Source: Haematococcus lacustris (taxonomy: Eukaryota > Chlorophyta > Chlorophyceae > Chlamydomonadales > Haematococcaceae). Taken from it: 64,000 nt of DNA. The DNA lies in the NCBI GenBank assembly GCA_030144725.1, contig JASKMD010000030.1, positions 1,708,525 through 1,772,524 on the forward strand, in the 5' to 3' direction. Numbering within the stretch: position 1 is the stretch's first letter; each line of letters begins with the position of its first letter. Below, piece by piece: positions 34,601 through 45,800 of the stretch. Position numbers and translations under genes: made by a program. The notes beneath the pieces were generated by a model. It saw only the letters and a program-made list of their open reading frames with translations. It ran no database searches and was not told the DNA's origin.

Positions 34601-36289
34601 GGATTGTCTGATTAGGTCGACTAATCAGTCGTGACATTAGTCGCTTCTCACCGGGCTTCAATCGTATTAGTTTCTTTACAGTTAGCTCCTCGACTTCACG
34701 ATGCAAGTCATCAGCTGTGTCAGCAGCTGTGTGATGCAAGTCAGCTGTGTGGTGCGTGCGTGCGCAAGATTCTACACCACCACAATCAATTGCCACTGCG
34801 TTCTTTACACTTGCAATACATAGGCTATGCATCGTGTGCGCAGCGTTATTCACTCAAGACAGCCAGCGGCGTGCTCTTATTACCATCAGGTGCAAGACAA
34901 AACATGCAAGCCAGCATGGGATTCTCACAATTCCCATTCCCCCATGCAGGCCAGCATGACAGTCTCGCACTCCATTATGCCCACTCCCCCATGTAAGCCA
35001 GCATGACAGTCTCGCACTCCATTATGCCCGTTCCCCCATGCATCTTCACAAAAAAAGAGTGCAATCTTCAGGTTTGGATAAAAAAATGCTGCTATTGAAC
35101 CCACACAATCATGTGTTTTGCAGGTGACATCGCATTCATCGGCTGCAGCCTCGGCGTCAACCCCACTACAATTCACTACTACCATTCAACCTTGTTATAC
35201 AAGCTATCCTTGCACAATGACAGGGTACTCTACGGCCGAGCACAAGGCTGAACTGCCATGTGTGCTGCTTGCCTGTCACATTGCTGTGGCTTGATCATGC
35301 AGCTGATTCATCAAAACACAGAGGTGGCATGTGTCACGAAACACACCCCTGCTCATATCATGCCCAGCCTCGCGCACATCCCTTGTTGTCATTTGCTCAT
35401 TGTGAGCACTATGCAGCGTAAGAAAACATCAGATCGCATAAGCAACAATGGGCAGTGTAGAAACAGTTGGGTTGGGGAGGCGTCGCATGCTTCACTCGAT
35501 GCGAATTGCATGTGCAGCCTGGCTTAATATGGCCGGCGCACCCAGCAGTGCCTGACTCCCCGCATTGCTAGGAGTATGCCATGACCGGCAGCCGCCCACT
35601 GACAGTGATGCCATTGCTGCTGTGCTGCTGGCACACACCCCACCCTACCCCACCACAGCTCTGCAACAGACATGCTAGTAGACAACATGCGCATGTGCTG
35701 GCCCTTCTGCCTATGCAACCAGTCACCCACTCACCCACCCACATGCCCACCCACCCACATACCCACCAGCAGAGGCCCCAGGAATGCCTGTCAGCATGCT
35801 TCATCCCAGCAAATCATCATCCACACCCTTCATCCTGTCGGTTCTGTCCATGGGCTGGCCATCACCCAGCCACCTCTTCATCATATGAGGGAACCTCCTC
35901 ATTCCGCCCCTGCCCCTGCTGCGCCTGCACCTCCTGCTGCATCCAGACCACTGCTGTCTGACCCCTGTGAAGCGCCACTACAGCGCGCCCCATAGCCTGT
36001 CACCACTCCTGCCGCGCTATCCTTGTTCACTGTGTCACCTGCATCTGGCATATGCACCTGCCTTCAGCTGCCTATACCCCCCTCATGATGTCTGTTCCTG
36101 CTGCCTGCCCATGTCATGGCCTGTCTGTTGCCTGTCTAGGCGATGCGGTGTTAGCGGGCACCATCCACGCTGACCTCACACCCTCTGTCCTGTCTCCTGG
36201 CTAGGCAATTCCTGCATATCCTGGAAGCTGGATGACTTCAGCTCAACGCACGCTTATCACTGCATGCTAACCATGCGCCCTTTATCAAA
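34601..36289. other. Intergenic region with a short tandem repeat, no recognised gene
   Basis: I see no convincing exon. At 34904-35040 there are about three copies of a 48-base unit containing CCAGCATGACAGTCTCGCAC. The right part (about 35600-36280) is probably the 3' flank of the RWP-RK gene. Confidence 0.45.
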
Positions 36290-39032
36290 TCAACATGGGA
36301 ACTGCCCCTCTGCACGCAGCATAGCCTGCAAGTCCTCTTGCAGCTCTAGAGAAACTGGCCACCATGGCAGCGGGTCCTGACCCATCCCGCTAACACACCC
36401 TGCCGCGTCCACGAGGCAGCTGTCAGCATCAGCCTCCAGCGAACCCACCCCACCACACAGGTCCATGTCCATGCAGACTGCGTCCTGCATGAAATCATCA
36501 GGTACTTGCAGCATGAAGTCATGGTCATGGTAGCCAGCCCACTCGCTGCCAACACCACCGTTGCCGATATCTGGCCCCGGCGTGGGTTCCAAGTGGCTGC
36601 TGTCAGCTGCCAGCAGCCAGGCAGGAGGTGCACAGGGAAGAGGCTGCAAAGCCAACGGCGGCAGGGCGCCAAAAGGGTTGGCCGCCGGGAGCCTGGCGCC
36701 TGCTGGCCCAGCCCTGGTGAAGCTGTGGGTGTTCGGCAGGCCACTGCCTACCATCCCCAATTGGTCACCCATGTGGGGCTCCAGGCGGCTGCTGCCAGCT
36801 GCAGGGGATGGCAGCGGCGCCTCCTCCACACACTGGCTGTGGGGTCCCTGCGTGCCAGCTGCAGGGTACGAGCCAGACATAGAGGTATGGCCCAACAGCG
36901 CTGCCAGCAGGCTGGGGCGCTGCTTTATAGGGGTTGAGGGCCCTGCAGCTGAGAAGTGCCCCATGGAAGAGGGCAGGGAGCCAAAGGTGGGCAGCACAGG
37001 GGAAGGCGGGTAGCTGCTATGCCAGCGCTTCTCATCTTCCCGGCCAGTAAGACCACTGCAGTGGCTGTGGTTCGGCAGCAAGGCATCCCTGATGGCCATG
37101 CGGGCAGCACCAGTCGAGGTGGGCAGTGAGTGCAGTGTACCAGCTTCCGCGCCAAAGGGGTGCACGCCTGCCAGCCGGGCGGACGCGCGCTTTGAGCTGT
37201 CCCGAATTGGCGCCGTGCTTGCCCCAGAGCTGCTGCCCCGGCCCGGCGTGCTGCCAAACGACCCTCCGTCGACGTCACGCTTGCTGCTTTGTGACACTCC
37301 GGCATGCTGCGCAAGCAGGGACGTGACGCTAGGCAAGGGTGCTGATGCTGCGCCCTGCCCCTCTGACGCGTCATCACGTGGGTCGAATCCTTGAAAAGCG
37401 CGCGTAAGCTGACGGCGAACCTCGTTGGCTACCAGCTCCTCTGTCTTCAGCGATGTGTGGTTGCGCAGCCCGGAACGGCTGCGACGTTGCACTGGCAGGT
37501 GGTCGACTGAGCTACGCTTGAAGCTGGTGCGGCATGGTAAGACGGCTTCGTGCATCACGCGAGCCTGCTCCTGAGCTTCGCCGCTGCCGGGATCTGACGC
37601 CTCACTTTTGACATTCGCGACGCCCCAATCTCTCTGGCCAGCATCAGTTTCGCCCTTGACCCCCTGACCCCGAACAGTGCCTGCTGAGAAGCTGGCTGTT
37701 CTCAGAGGCTCCAGCTGGGCAACACCTGGACAGTGCAGGGAGCCGCTGTAATCACCGCTGACAAGCTCAGCACGGGCGCCAATGACAGCCCAGCGCCTGC
37801 CAGGAGTGACAGAGGTGGGGCGCTGCCTGCTGCCGGAGGACTGCTGGCTGCTGGGGGAAGCAGGGCCCTGCAAGGTGGAGGCGGAGGCGAGGCTGCTGCA
37901 GCTGGCGCGGTTCTTGATCCTCTGGGCCTGCTTCCAGCAGTGACGCCGCAGGGCCATTAGGTCAGCGCCAATCTCATGGTTGGGGTCGTTGTATATGCGC
38001 TGCAGCTCCAGCTCAATTGCGCGCAAATGGGCCTGCAAACAGGACAGGGATGTGGTCCTTAAGGTTGCCATGTGTCAAGATGTGTGCGGAGGTCCGTTGC
38101 AAGTGTAAAGCGTCACACTTGCTGTCTTTGCACTGCTGGCTGTGATGAGGACCCCTTGGGAAGAAGGGGTGGGGTAGGGACAACAGTAAGGGAAGGGAGG
38201 CTGGGTAGGGCTGTGCATAGTCAACACTGCACTAAGATAATAGGCATGGCAGAAGCTGCATGGCTTGAAATGGGAAGGCCCATGGTAGCCCTACATGAGA
38301 GTGTGAGGGCGGTTGCTGTGGTGCACTGTCATGGTGCTGAGTGCACCTCCGTTCCTCTCAAACTCTTAGTCTGCGAGGCTGATGGGCAACTGCTCTGACG
38401 CATCATGGGCCTGCTTGTGCACCTCCCAACTGCACCATGCAAAGAAAGGGAGTGCTGCCAGTGCCAGTGCACACACATGCTGAGGTCAAGGTAAGTCTGA
38501 TGTTGTCTAAACACACATTGCCTATGTCATCAGCAGTGCTGCTGCCACAGCAGGGAGGTGCCAGTGCAGGTGGCAGGTGGACAGGGCCATGTAGGCCAGG
38601 CAAGGTGTGCGTGTAGATTTCTGGGTACTGGCAGCAGCCTATCCTCACCCGCTGGAGGGCTGCATTGGGCCTGGGCTGCTTCTCGAGGTATGAGCGGAGC
38701 TGGTACAGGCTGTCCAGCTTCCTGTAAGGCCACCTGCAGCAGCAAGCACATGTCATTCCAAGCTTGTTTTGTTTTTAGTCTTGTCAGAATTGTAAGTAGA
38801 GCCCATGTGGTGGCAGCAGGGAGCATGCAGGTCATGAAGGACCTGTGCATTACACACCTTGTCTCAGCCATGCTCACCTCACAACACCAAGCTGCTGGCA
38901 AGTGCGCTTGAGGTGTGCAAGGCTAATGTGCAATTCCTCAGCTGCTTGCTCGCGCGGCAGGTGGTACACCTGACCAGCCGCGCAGGCAGTCGCACAACAT
39001 GCGTTCACAACCCGTTCCACAAACAGCGACAT
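36290..39032 (-). CDS. RWP-RK domain transcription factor
   Basis: Three exons: 38878-39032, 38649-38733 and 36290-38032; all GT-AG with matching phases, giving 660 residues. The RWP-RK DNA-binding domain (residues about 22-65) spans exons 1-2: HLPREQAAEELHISLAHLKR, then TCQQLGVV and, across intron 1, RWPYRKLDSL. It is followed by a helical segment (LRAIELELQRIYNDP) of leucine-zipper-like character. The rest, residues about 120-650, is a long Ser/Pro/Gly-rich tail with acidic patches near the end (DAVCMDMDLCGGV, SLEADADSC) that could be an activation region. ATG 39032 is directly preceded by an in-frame TGA, which fixes the start unless an upstream exon exists. In algae this family includes nitrogen and gamete-program regulators (NIT2, MID); I cannot say which subgroup this is. 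Confidence 0.9.
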
Positions 39033-40454
39033 TCAGTGTGTCAGGAGCCGGACATTGACATTCGCACACAGGCGGCGTCCAGCGGTCTGACGCAGGTCGC
39101 CCGTGCCATTCAAGCGACCTTCCATCCTTTCATATGCCGAAATCGCGCCGCAGTCCATTCGTGGTGATGCTTTGGCTATTGCGCTAGCAACTTCACTACT
39201 CGGGGGCGCCCCACTTCGCCCGGCTCCATTGCCCATTGGCGTTCAGGCGCGCCAGGACATTGGGTAGCATCAGCACTTTACATGAAGAGGGTCACTTACC
39301 CGCCGCAACTCTGCCCTGGTACCGTTGACAGCGAGCGAAGCTAAAACTGGCGACGGCTCTTGAAACTCGCCAGGCTCATCACGCGCCCTTGGCATCGTTG
39401 CGAGTGAAAGTCCCTTCCTGCCCTGCAAGTGCTAGTCTGACAAGCGGGCCGGGCTCGCGTGTGCAAGCGATCTGTAAACCCCTGAAGCGGTCAAGCTCCA
39501 CTGCTGCGGTTAGGCGGCATACGTCTATGCTGTCGCCCTGAAACGAATTGTAGTGTCCGCCGAGGGTTCGGGGACAACGGGGCGGCGAGAGACTTTTCAA
39601 AAATTCAATTTTTTGGATGGCTAGAACTAGGGTAGGACTGTAATGTGCACCGCAAGAGACCGGAGCACACCACTACACTCAGCATGACATCGCTATTGCA
39701 GCCGCCCTTCAAGTCTCCTGATACTAGCAAATGAGCCGACGTCTGCACACTGCGGGTGCTGCGAACCAGAAACACAGTGCCCGACAGCTGTTACACGTCC
39801 TGAAAACACTTTTCACTGCGCACAGCTCAAACAGGCCATCGCAAGCTGAGCTCCTTGCACCCCAGCGTTCAGCGCGTCGTAGTTTGCTACCTGAGGCTCA
39901 AGAACAGCCAGTCATCGGAGTGCTTTACTGAAAAGTACGTCTCGACGCCTCCACGTCTTTATGAAACAAGTGGCGTGCTGCGGGATAGTGGCGACTTGCT
40001 GTTGGTAAGCATTGCTACAACTGGCACTGTAAGAATCAACGCGTTCGGTGCATGCATCGTGGACCCTGCCGCCAGCACCCAGCCAAGGCGACATTCAATG
40101 TTAAAACAACACCTAGCTGTTCGTAACGACGCAAGGTAAGTAGCTATGGACCTCCATCCAATTAGTGTATGTACATTGATAATGCAATCCACTCATCACA
40201 CACTAGTGGGTGCCAGCGGTCACCTCCCAGGGTGTTAGGGGGCGTTTGAGACGGTTGGGGGCGTGTGGTCCAGTCTGAAACATGATGATCTGATAACGGG
40301 TCACCAACCGCCGCACTTTGTACTGCCTTCAATCGCCGCTCAGTGGCTGGAGCTGTCTAGCTCGTGAACCCGCCTCTCGACGCTATTCGTACTCCAATGG
40401 CAGCCACGCTAGTAAAGAGCAAGAGAGGATACTATGCTCAGGCATTTATAGCGC
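39033..40454. other. Upstream region of the RWP-RK gene, no other gene recognised
   Basis: It should include the RWP-RK promoter. I see no open reading frame with family features. An A-box-like CTCAGTGGCT occurs at about 40338, and a related string lies right of the hAT element near 42750, possibly SINE remnants. Confidence 0.4.
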
Positions 40455-41119
40455 ATTGACGTCAGTGATGCGGCATTACAAAGTTACAAAGTTACTTACT
40501 TACTTACGCCGTGTAATTACATGTAATTTACATGTAATTACATGTAAATTACATGTAATTACAGGGAATTACAACCAGCTTTTCTCCTCACTAGCTCGTT
40601 TTCTTCAGCCGACATCTTGAGAGTTGTGTAGGGTCATCCTTAGACAACCTTTAATGACACCAGGAGCCCTGATAGAAGAACTACCGACCATGTATAGGGT
40701 CCCACCAGTACTAGCCCTGTGCAGGGTCCTACTGACCCTATGCAGGGTCCTACCGACCAATTCATCTCAGTTAAGACGGGGATACTTGCACAAGCAACTG
40801 CACAAGTCAACACCACACCACACAACACCAAGTCACCACAAGTCACCACAACACCAAGTCAACACCACACCACACCCCACCCCACCACACCACACCGCGC
40901 TGGGCTAGGCTGGGCTGGGCTGGGCTAGGCACTCCTGGCTGCTGGCACCATGCTATACCTACCTCTACAACAAGGAAAGACAACACAAGAACACACAACA
41001 CAACAAAACCATCCAGCTTGAGGCTACGCGCTACAGGCTGCCCGCTCCAGGCTGCATCACAAGCCCTGTCTTGCAATACCACTGTGGGGTGTATGTGCAT
41101 GCTATAGCTGAGGGGCACC

Positions 41120-42348
41120 CAACACTACCTGGGCTGCAATGAAGCTCTCCCACTCCTCTTGTGCCTCAGCTGATGCGTGATGCTCCTTGCGAGTCATGAC
41201 CCGTGTGTTGAAGAACACAAAGGACATGATCCACATGCGCCCTAGCAGCAATCGTAAGCGCCGGTCGCTCAAAATGAACTTGAAGGCACTGAACAGACTG
41301 TAGGTGTGGCAGCTTTGAGCCATACCTGCGCCACCAGGCCACGGGCTTCCATCACCTCGTCCACAAACTCCATGGGCACCTTCCTGTACATAGTGGGGTC
41401 AGGTCAGGTCAGGTCAGGTCAGGTCAGGTCAGGTCAGGTCAGGTCAGGTCAGGTCAGGTCAGGTCAGGTAGGGTCAGGTAGGGTCAGGTAGGGTCAGGTA
41501 GGGTCAGGTAGGGTCAGGTGGGGTCAGGTGGGGTGGGGTGGGGTGGGGTGGGGTGGGGTGGGGTGGGGTGGGGTGGGGTGGGGTGGGGTGGGGTGGGGTG
41601 GGGTGGGGTGGGGTGGGGTGGGGTGGGGTGGAGGTAGTGTCTCACCTGGTGGCATCACCAAACCACTTTTCCACTATGGCCAAGCCATAGTGCACGTCCG
41701 CAAGGTTGGCGTGGTCTGCTTGGATGGCTGTCAATAGCTGAGCCACGGGGACCATCAGCTCCACCAAGCAGCTGTTCAGTTCCCACCATGGCTCAAACGT
41801 TGGCATAGAGTGTAGGTCCACAACACCATTTCCTGTAATGTGCACAGAACATAAACAATAGTTAAGTACTATTGCACCCTCCTAACACGTCCTAACACCC
41901 TCCTAACATGTCCAGAGATGATAGTCACCTGCGCGAGTTGTCGACTTGCTGCTCGGGGTGGTCACAACATCCTCGTTCTCTTGCTTGTACGCTTCAATGG
42001 CTGCCGCGAGTTCTGGGAAGGTCTTGGCGATGTTCAATGCCTGCGTGCTGGCCAGAAACTTGGTGCAGTGCAAGAGATGTCTCTTAAGGCGGTCCTTGTT
42101 ACTGCTCGCCTCCAGTGATTGCAAGAATAGCGTAGAACGCCGTCGACATGGCCGTCAGTCTCGCCGGGGTCGCTTGTTGGTATTGTGACGGCCGTTAGCT
42201 GTTCCATCACCCACGCCGACTTCGTCTGAGTCTTGTGTCTCTTCATGAATGAGCCTCCAAGTCCACTGGGCAACAGTGGCGAAGGAAGCGATGTGCCTCT
42301 CAGCCCTGAGGCCATCCGCCTCTTATATTGTTGTGAAGCCTCCGACAT
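41120..42348 (-). pseudogene. hAT-type transposase, probably decayed
   Basis: Minus strand. The N-terminal part from ATG 42348 is basic (KRHKTQTKSAWVMEQL) and runs into YSCNHW, half of a BED zinc finger. The other half, NKDRLKRHLLHC, is in a different frame from about 42115, so the finger is split by a frameshift or a missed tiny intron. Further exons are 41836-41646 (MPTFEPWWELNSCLVEL, then IQADHANLADVHYGLAIVEK), a short exon near 41320-41390 (VPMEFVDEVMEARGLVAQ) and 41130-41300. The middle exon resembles the hAT helical region. The usual C-terminal dimerisation block was not found. The total is far shorter than a typical hAT transposase of 600 or more residues. Confidence 0.55.
41397..41632. 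repeat. (GGTCA)n then (GGGGT)n arrays inside the hAT element
   Basis: About 14 GGTCA units grade through GGGTCAGGTA into about 22 GGGGT units. They sit in a putative intron of the transposase relic. The stepwise change of unit suggests successive slippage events. Confidence 0.95.
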
Positions 42349-42532
42349 GTTGCGACGATAGCCGACGGCCTGCTGCGCGACTCTGTAATTACGTAATTAC
42401 ATGGCCGTATGTAATTACACGATTTCCCTGCGGACAACCATGTAATTACAAAGTTACAAAGTTACAGAATTACGCGTGTAATTACATGTAATTTTGTAAA
42501 ATTACATGTAATTCTGCATCACTGATTGACGT

Positions 42533-42885
42533 GCATAGCTGGCTCCAACCCGTCCATCCCCGCAACCGCGGACGTTAAAATCCTGCCCCGCCCTGGGCTC
42601 TTGCTCGTATACGCTCATTTCGATTTCGCCTTTACTCGCGGTCATATGTCTCATCTGCACTTTTCAACCGCACTGTTCACCTCAGCGGCTGGATGCTGCA
42701 AGTGCGGCGGTTACAGGCAATAAATAACGAACTCCAATCGTCGCACTGCCTCAGTGGCTCAGTGGCTAGCGAACCCTTCCCCACGCTTGTGCACTCCAAT
42801 GGAAAAAAATACAAGCTTTGCGAACAAATGGGCCCACGTTCCGGAAGTTTGTTGGACCTATCTTAGTCTTAGCCGTGCCGAAATG
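42533..42885. other. Spacer between hAT element and next gene
   Basis: No gene is seen. An A-box-like CTCAGTGGCTCAGTGGCT lies near 42752 and resembles a string left of the hAT element. Confidence 0.35.
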
Positions 42886-45800
42886 CTAATCTGAGTCCAT
42901 GTCCGTGGCATCACCTTCATCGCAGTCGGTGTCGGGCTCTGAATCTAGCCCGCGGACTAGTTGCAGCTCTTGCCGCAGCAACGGACTGGCAGCAAGCAAG
43001 CCCACCACATCCGCATCGCCCAGCCGGCTCATGTCGCCCTGCACTAAGCCCAACAGCGGCCCAAGGTCCGCGGACGATGCCAACGCCTCAAACGCGGAGA
43101 CAACTTGCGAATCTTCTCGTGCAAGCAGCGCTCTCAAGCCACAATACGCAGCACGTCTCAGCGCAGCTACTTTGTCCACGGTGACCTGCGCACGACAAAG
43201 GTGGCATGCTGTCTCTTTCTATTGTTAGTTCTATGGACAGGGTGGCACATACTTGCGACAACGGAGGGCATACTGCTGACAGGCCCGCGGCCACTCCAGA
43301 CTCCAAAGCCAGCAGCCCCGTCAACGCCGTCGAGAACGCGATTTTGTCTATCCCAGGTGCTTGCCAGCTGGCACGCGGACCCAAATGCTTGTAACCACCG
43401 CCACCCTGCTGCTGCAGCAGCGGTGGCTGCTGCACGGGTGGGAGTACCGTGATGGTAGCGGGGGGAAGGTGACCTTGGCTGCCTGCCGAAAGAGGCAATG
43501 CTTGGCCCTGGCTGTGCAGCCACACGCGCATGGCCTCATGCATCTCCTCCCACACCTGCTGCAGGCACTGGTAGTTGTTGCCCCCTGCATAGCCAAGCCA
43601 CACAACCAAGGTCCCTGTAAATCAGCCAGAGGGATGGTAGCGCAGCCGAGCAGTGCGCTGCCAAGTGTCAGGTTAGGCTTTTCACCACTAGTATAAAAAC
43701 GAGGCTGGGCCCATGCCATCCCATGCCAGCACACGGGCATTGACCAGGGGCACTGGGCACCTTGCAATCTCTTCATCACCTCGCTATAACACAGGCATGG
43801 CCTACACGCAACAGCAAAAGCAGCAGCAGCGGTCCCCTCACCTTCAGCCAGTTCCACCAAGCGCTGCTCCCAGGCGCTGCCCCTGGCCAGCCCTGCGCCC
43901 CCTGCACCCGCCCGGTCTGCCAGCAGCACGGCGTGCAGCTCCAGCAAGGCAGCAGCCACCTGGCTGATTTGGCTGTCCACTGCCTGTACACAGGGCCAGG
44001 AGGGCTAGGCAGGGCTGGGCAGGGCAGCATGGATGGCAGCATCCCTTGCTCTGGGGGTCCCTGCAGCAGTCATCCGGTGTGCCCGCTCACCTGCCCAACC
44101 ATGACCCAAGTAGGGTGATCTGTGGCAGTGCGCAAGGCCACCTGACAGTGCTTCACCTGAACTAATTCTTGCCTTGTGGGCAAGCAAGGCACCAGCCCCT
44201 GCCACTCAGAGGACACACCCTGCCCCTGCTCCCCTGCCCTTGCATGCCTGTGGAGGCCATGCTATGGGTGTAGGTCGTGCACCCCTTTGCCATTTTGCCC
44301 AGGACACGCAGCTCGCCACAAGCTATCATCTTCAAACACGGGCGAGCTTGCACACAGCGCTCCACCTGACCCATGCACCTGGTCAGCCCTACCCCTGTGG
44401 CCTGCTCTGCCTTCCTTGTGCTAGGGGCCCCTATCACTCATGCAGGCAGAACACTTGCTCTCTGGCGCTGCAGCGGTGTGCCCTCCTCCCCACCATACCC
44501 CACCATACCCAGCCCTAACGCACACATGCCCAACTTCACGCCACCTGCCCCTCCAGCTGCCCGTCTCCCTTGGTGTTGCTCCCTTGGTACCTTGGTATTG
44601 CTCTCCATGCTGCGCAGCGCCTTGCGCCAGGCAGAGCGGCGTTGCCGCCACCCAGCCTCCACCAGCTCCCAGGGCACCAGCTCCTCCAGGGCCAGCACCT
44701 CACGCCGCACTGTGCGCGCAACGTCACGCGCCTTGCTCACGCCCCGGCCCAGCAGCTGGCTCACTACAGGATGCCACGCACAGGGCAGCGGGAGCTGGGA
44801 CGGTGCAGAACGCTGAAAGGGCGAGGGCCAGGGCGGTTCAGGAGCAGGGGCGGGGCAGGGGCAGGGGCAGAGGCAGAGGCAGGGGCAGGGGCAGGGGCAG
44901 GGGCAGGGGCAGGGGCAGGGGCAGCAATGACGTTCCCCGGCTCCTCGCTATCAAGCAGCTTGCACCGACTGCCCAGTGGGCTGTGCGTGTATGTGTTGCG
45001 TCGGTCACCTAGCCTGCCACTGACCTTTGGAAGGGGGCAGGGGCTGGCCCAGGTTGCTCGACCGGACATAGCCCTCAAAGTGCTGCTGCCTGCCTGTCAG
45101 GTCCTCCCCTGCACCGACCATGGAACACACCAAGCAGCTTCCCCAGTCTGTCGCAGAACCAGTGCGACTGTCTCACCGTCATGGACCATGGCAAGCTGTG
45201 CGCACTGTGCTGTACTACCTGCCCAGCACCTGCCCCGCCCATCCCCTCCTGCCTGTGCCGCCTCACCCTACTCTGCACGGCAGTGGTCAGGCGCAGCGGG
45301 GCAGCGTCTACGTGACCTGCAACCCAGGCTGCTTGCGGCACAGCCCTTCGCCACTGTGCAACTGTGCAGCTGTGCACCCTTGGCTGCCCTAATAGCCCTG
45401 ACCTCATCCCTGCTGCCCTTGGCTGCCCTGGGCTTACCTCGCGCCTTCTGACACCTTGCCTGCCTTGGGGCCTTGGGGCCTTGACTCGTTGGCTGTTCTG
45501 GTCTGCCCTGGGCTGCCCTCAGGCCCTTTGACTCCGTGGCTTACCTGGGCTGCCAGCTGGGAGCGGGTTGAGGTGCTTCTGCTGCAGCCTGACTGTGAGG
45601 CCTGTGGGGCAGCAGGCGGGAGGGTGCAGCTAAAGAAGCAGGAGATCAGGGAGGTACACTAAGCACGTGCCCTAGCCTCTACCCCTGCTTTTGAGCAGTA
45701 GTAAGAGGCGCAGCCAACCAGCATTTGGTTCCATCACCATGCCGCCGTAGCCTGCTGCTAGATTCACCTCGACTCTTCAGGACTCGCCGCTTTTTGGGGC

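Larger units (their letters stand above)
40463..42524 (-). mobile_element. hAT transposon, 2062 bp, with intact ends and 8-bp target duplication
   Basis: Terminal inverted repeats: left 40463-40479 reads CAGTGATGCGGCATTAC and right 42508-42524 is the complement of CAGTGATGCAGAATTAC. Both sides are flanked by the identical 8-mer ATTGACGT (40455-40462 and 42525-42532). CA-started inverted repeats with an 8-bp duplication are diagnostic of the hAT superfamily. Subterminal regions are packed with TGTAATTACA palindromes (40500-40565 and 42385-42515), likely transposase-binding sites. The interior holds a transposase relic and expanded simple repeats. The intact TSD indicates a fairly recent insertion. 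Confidence 0.92.
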
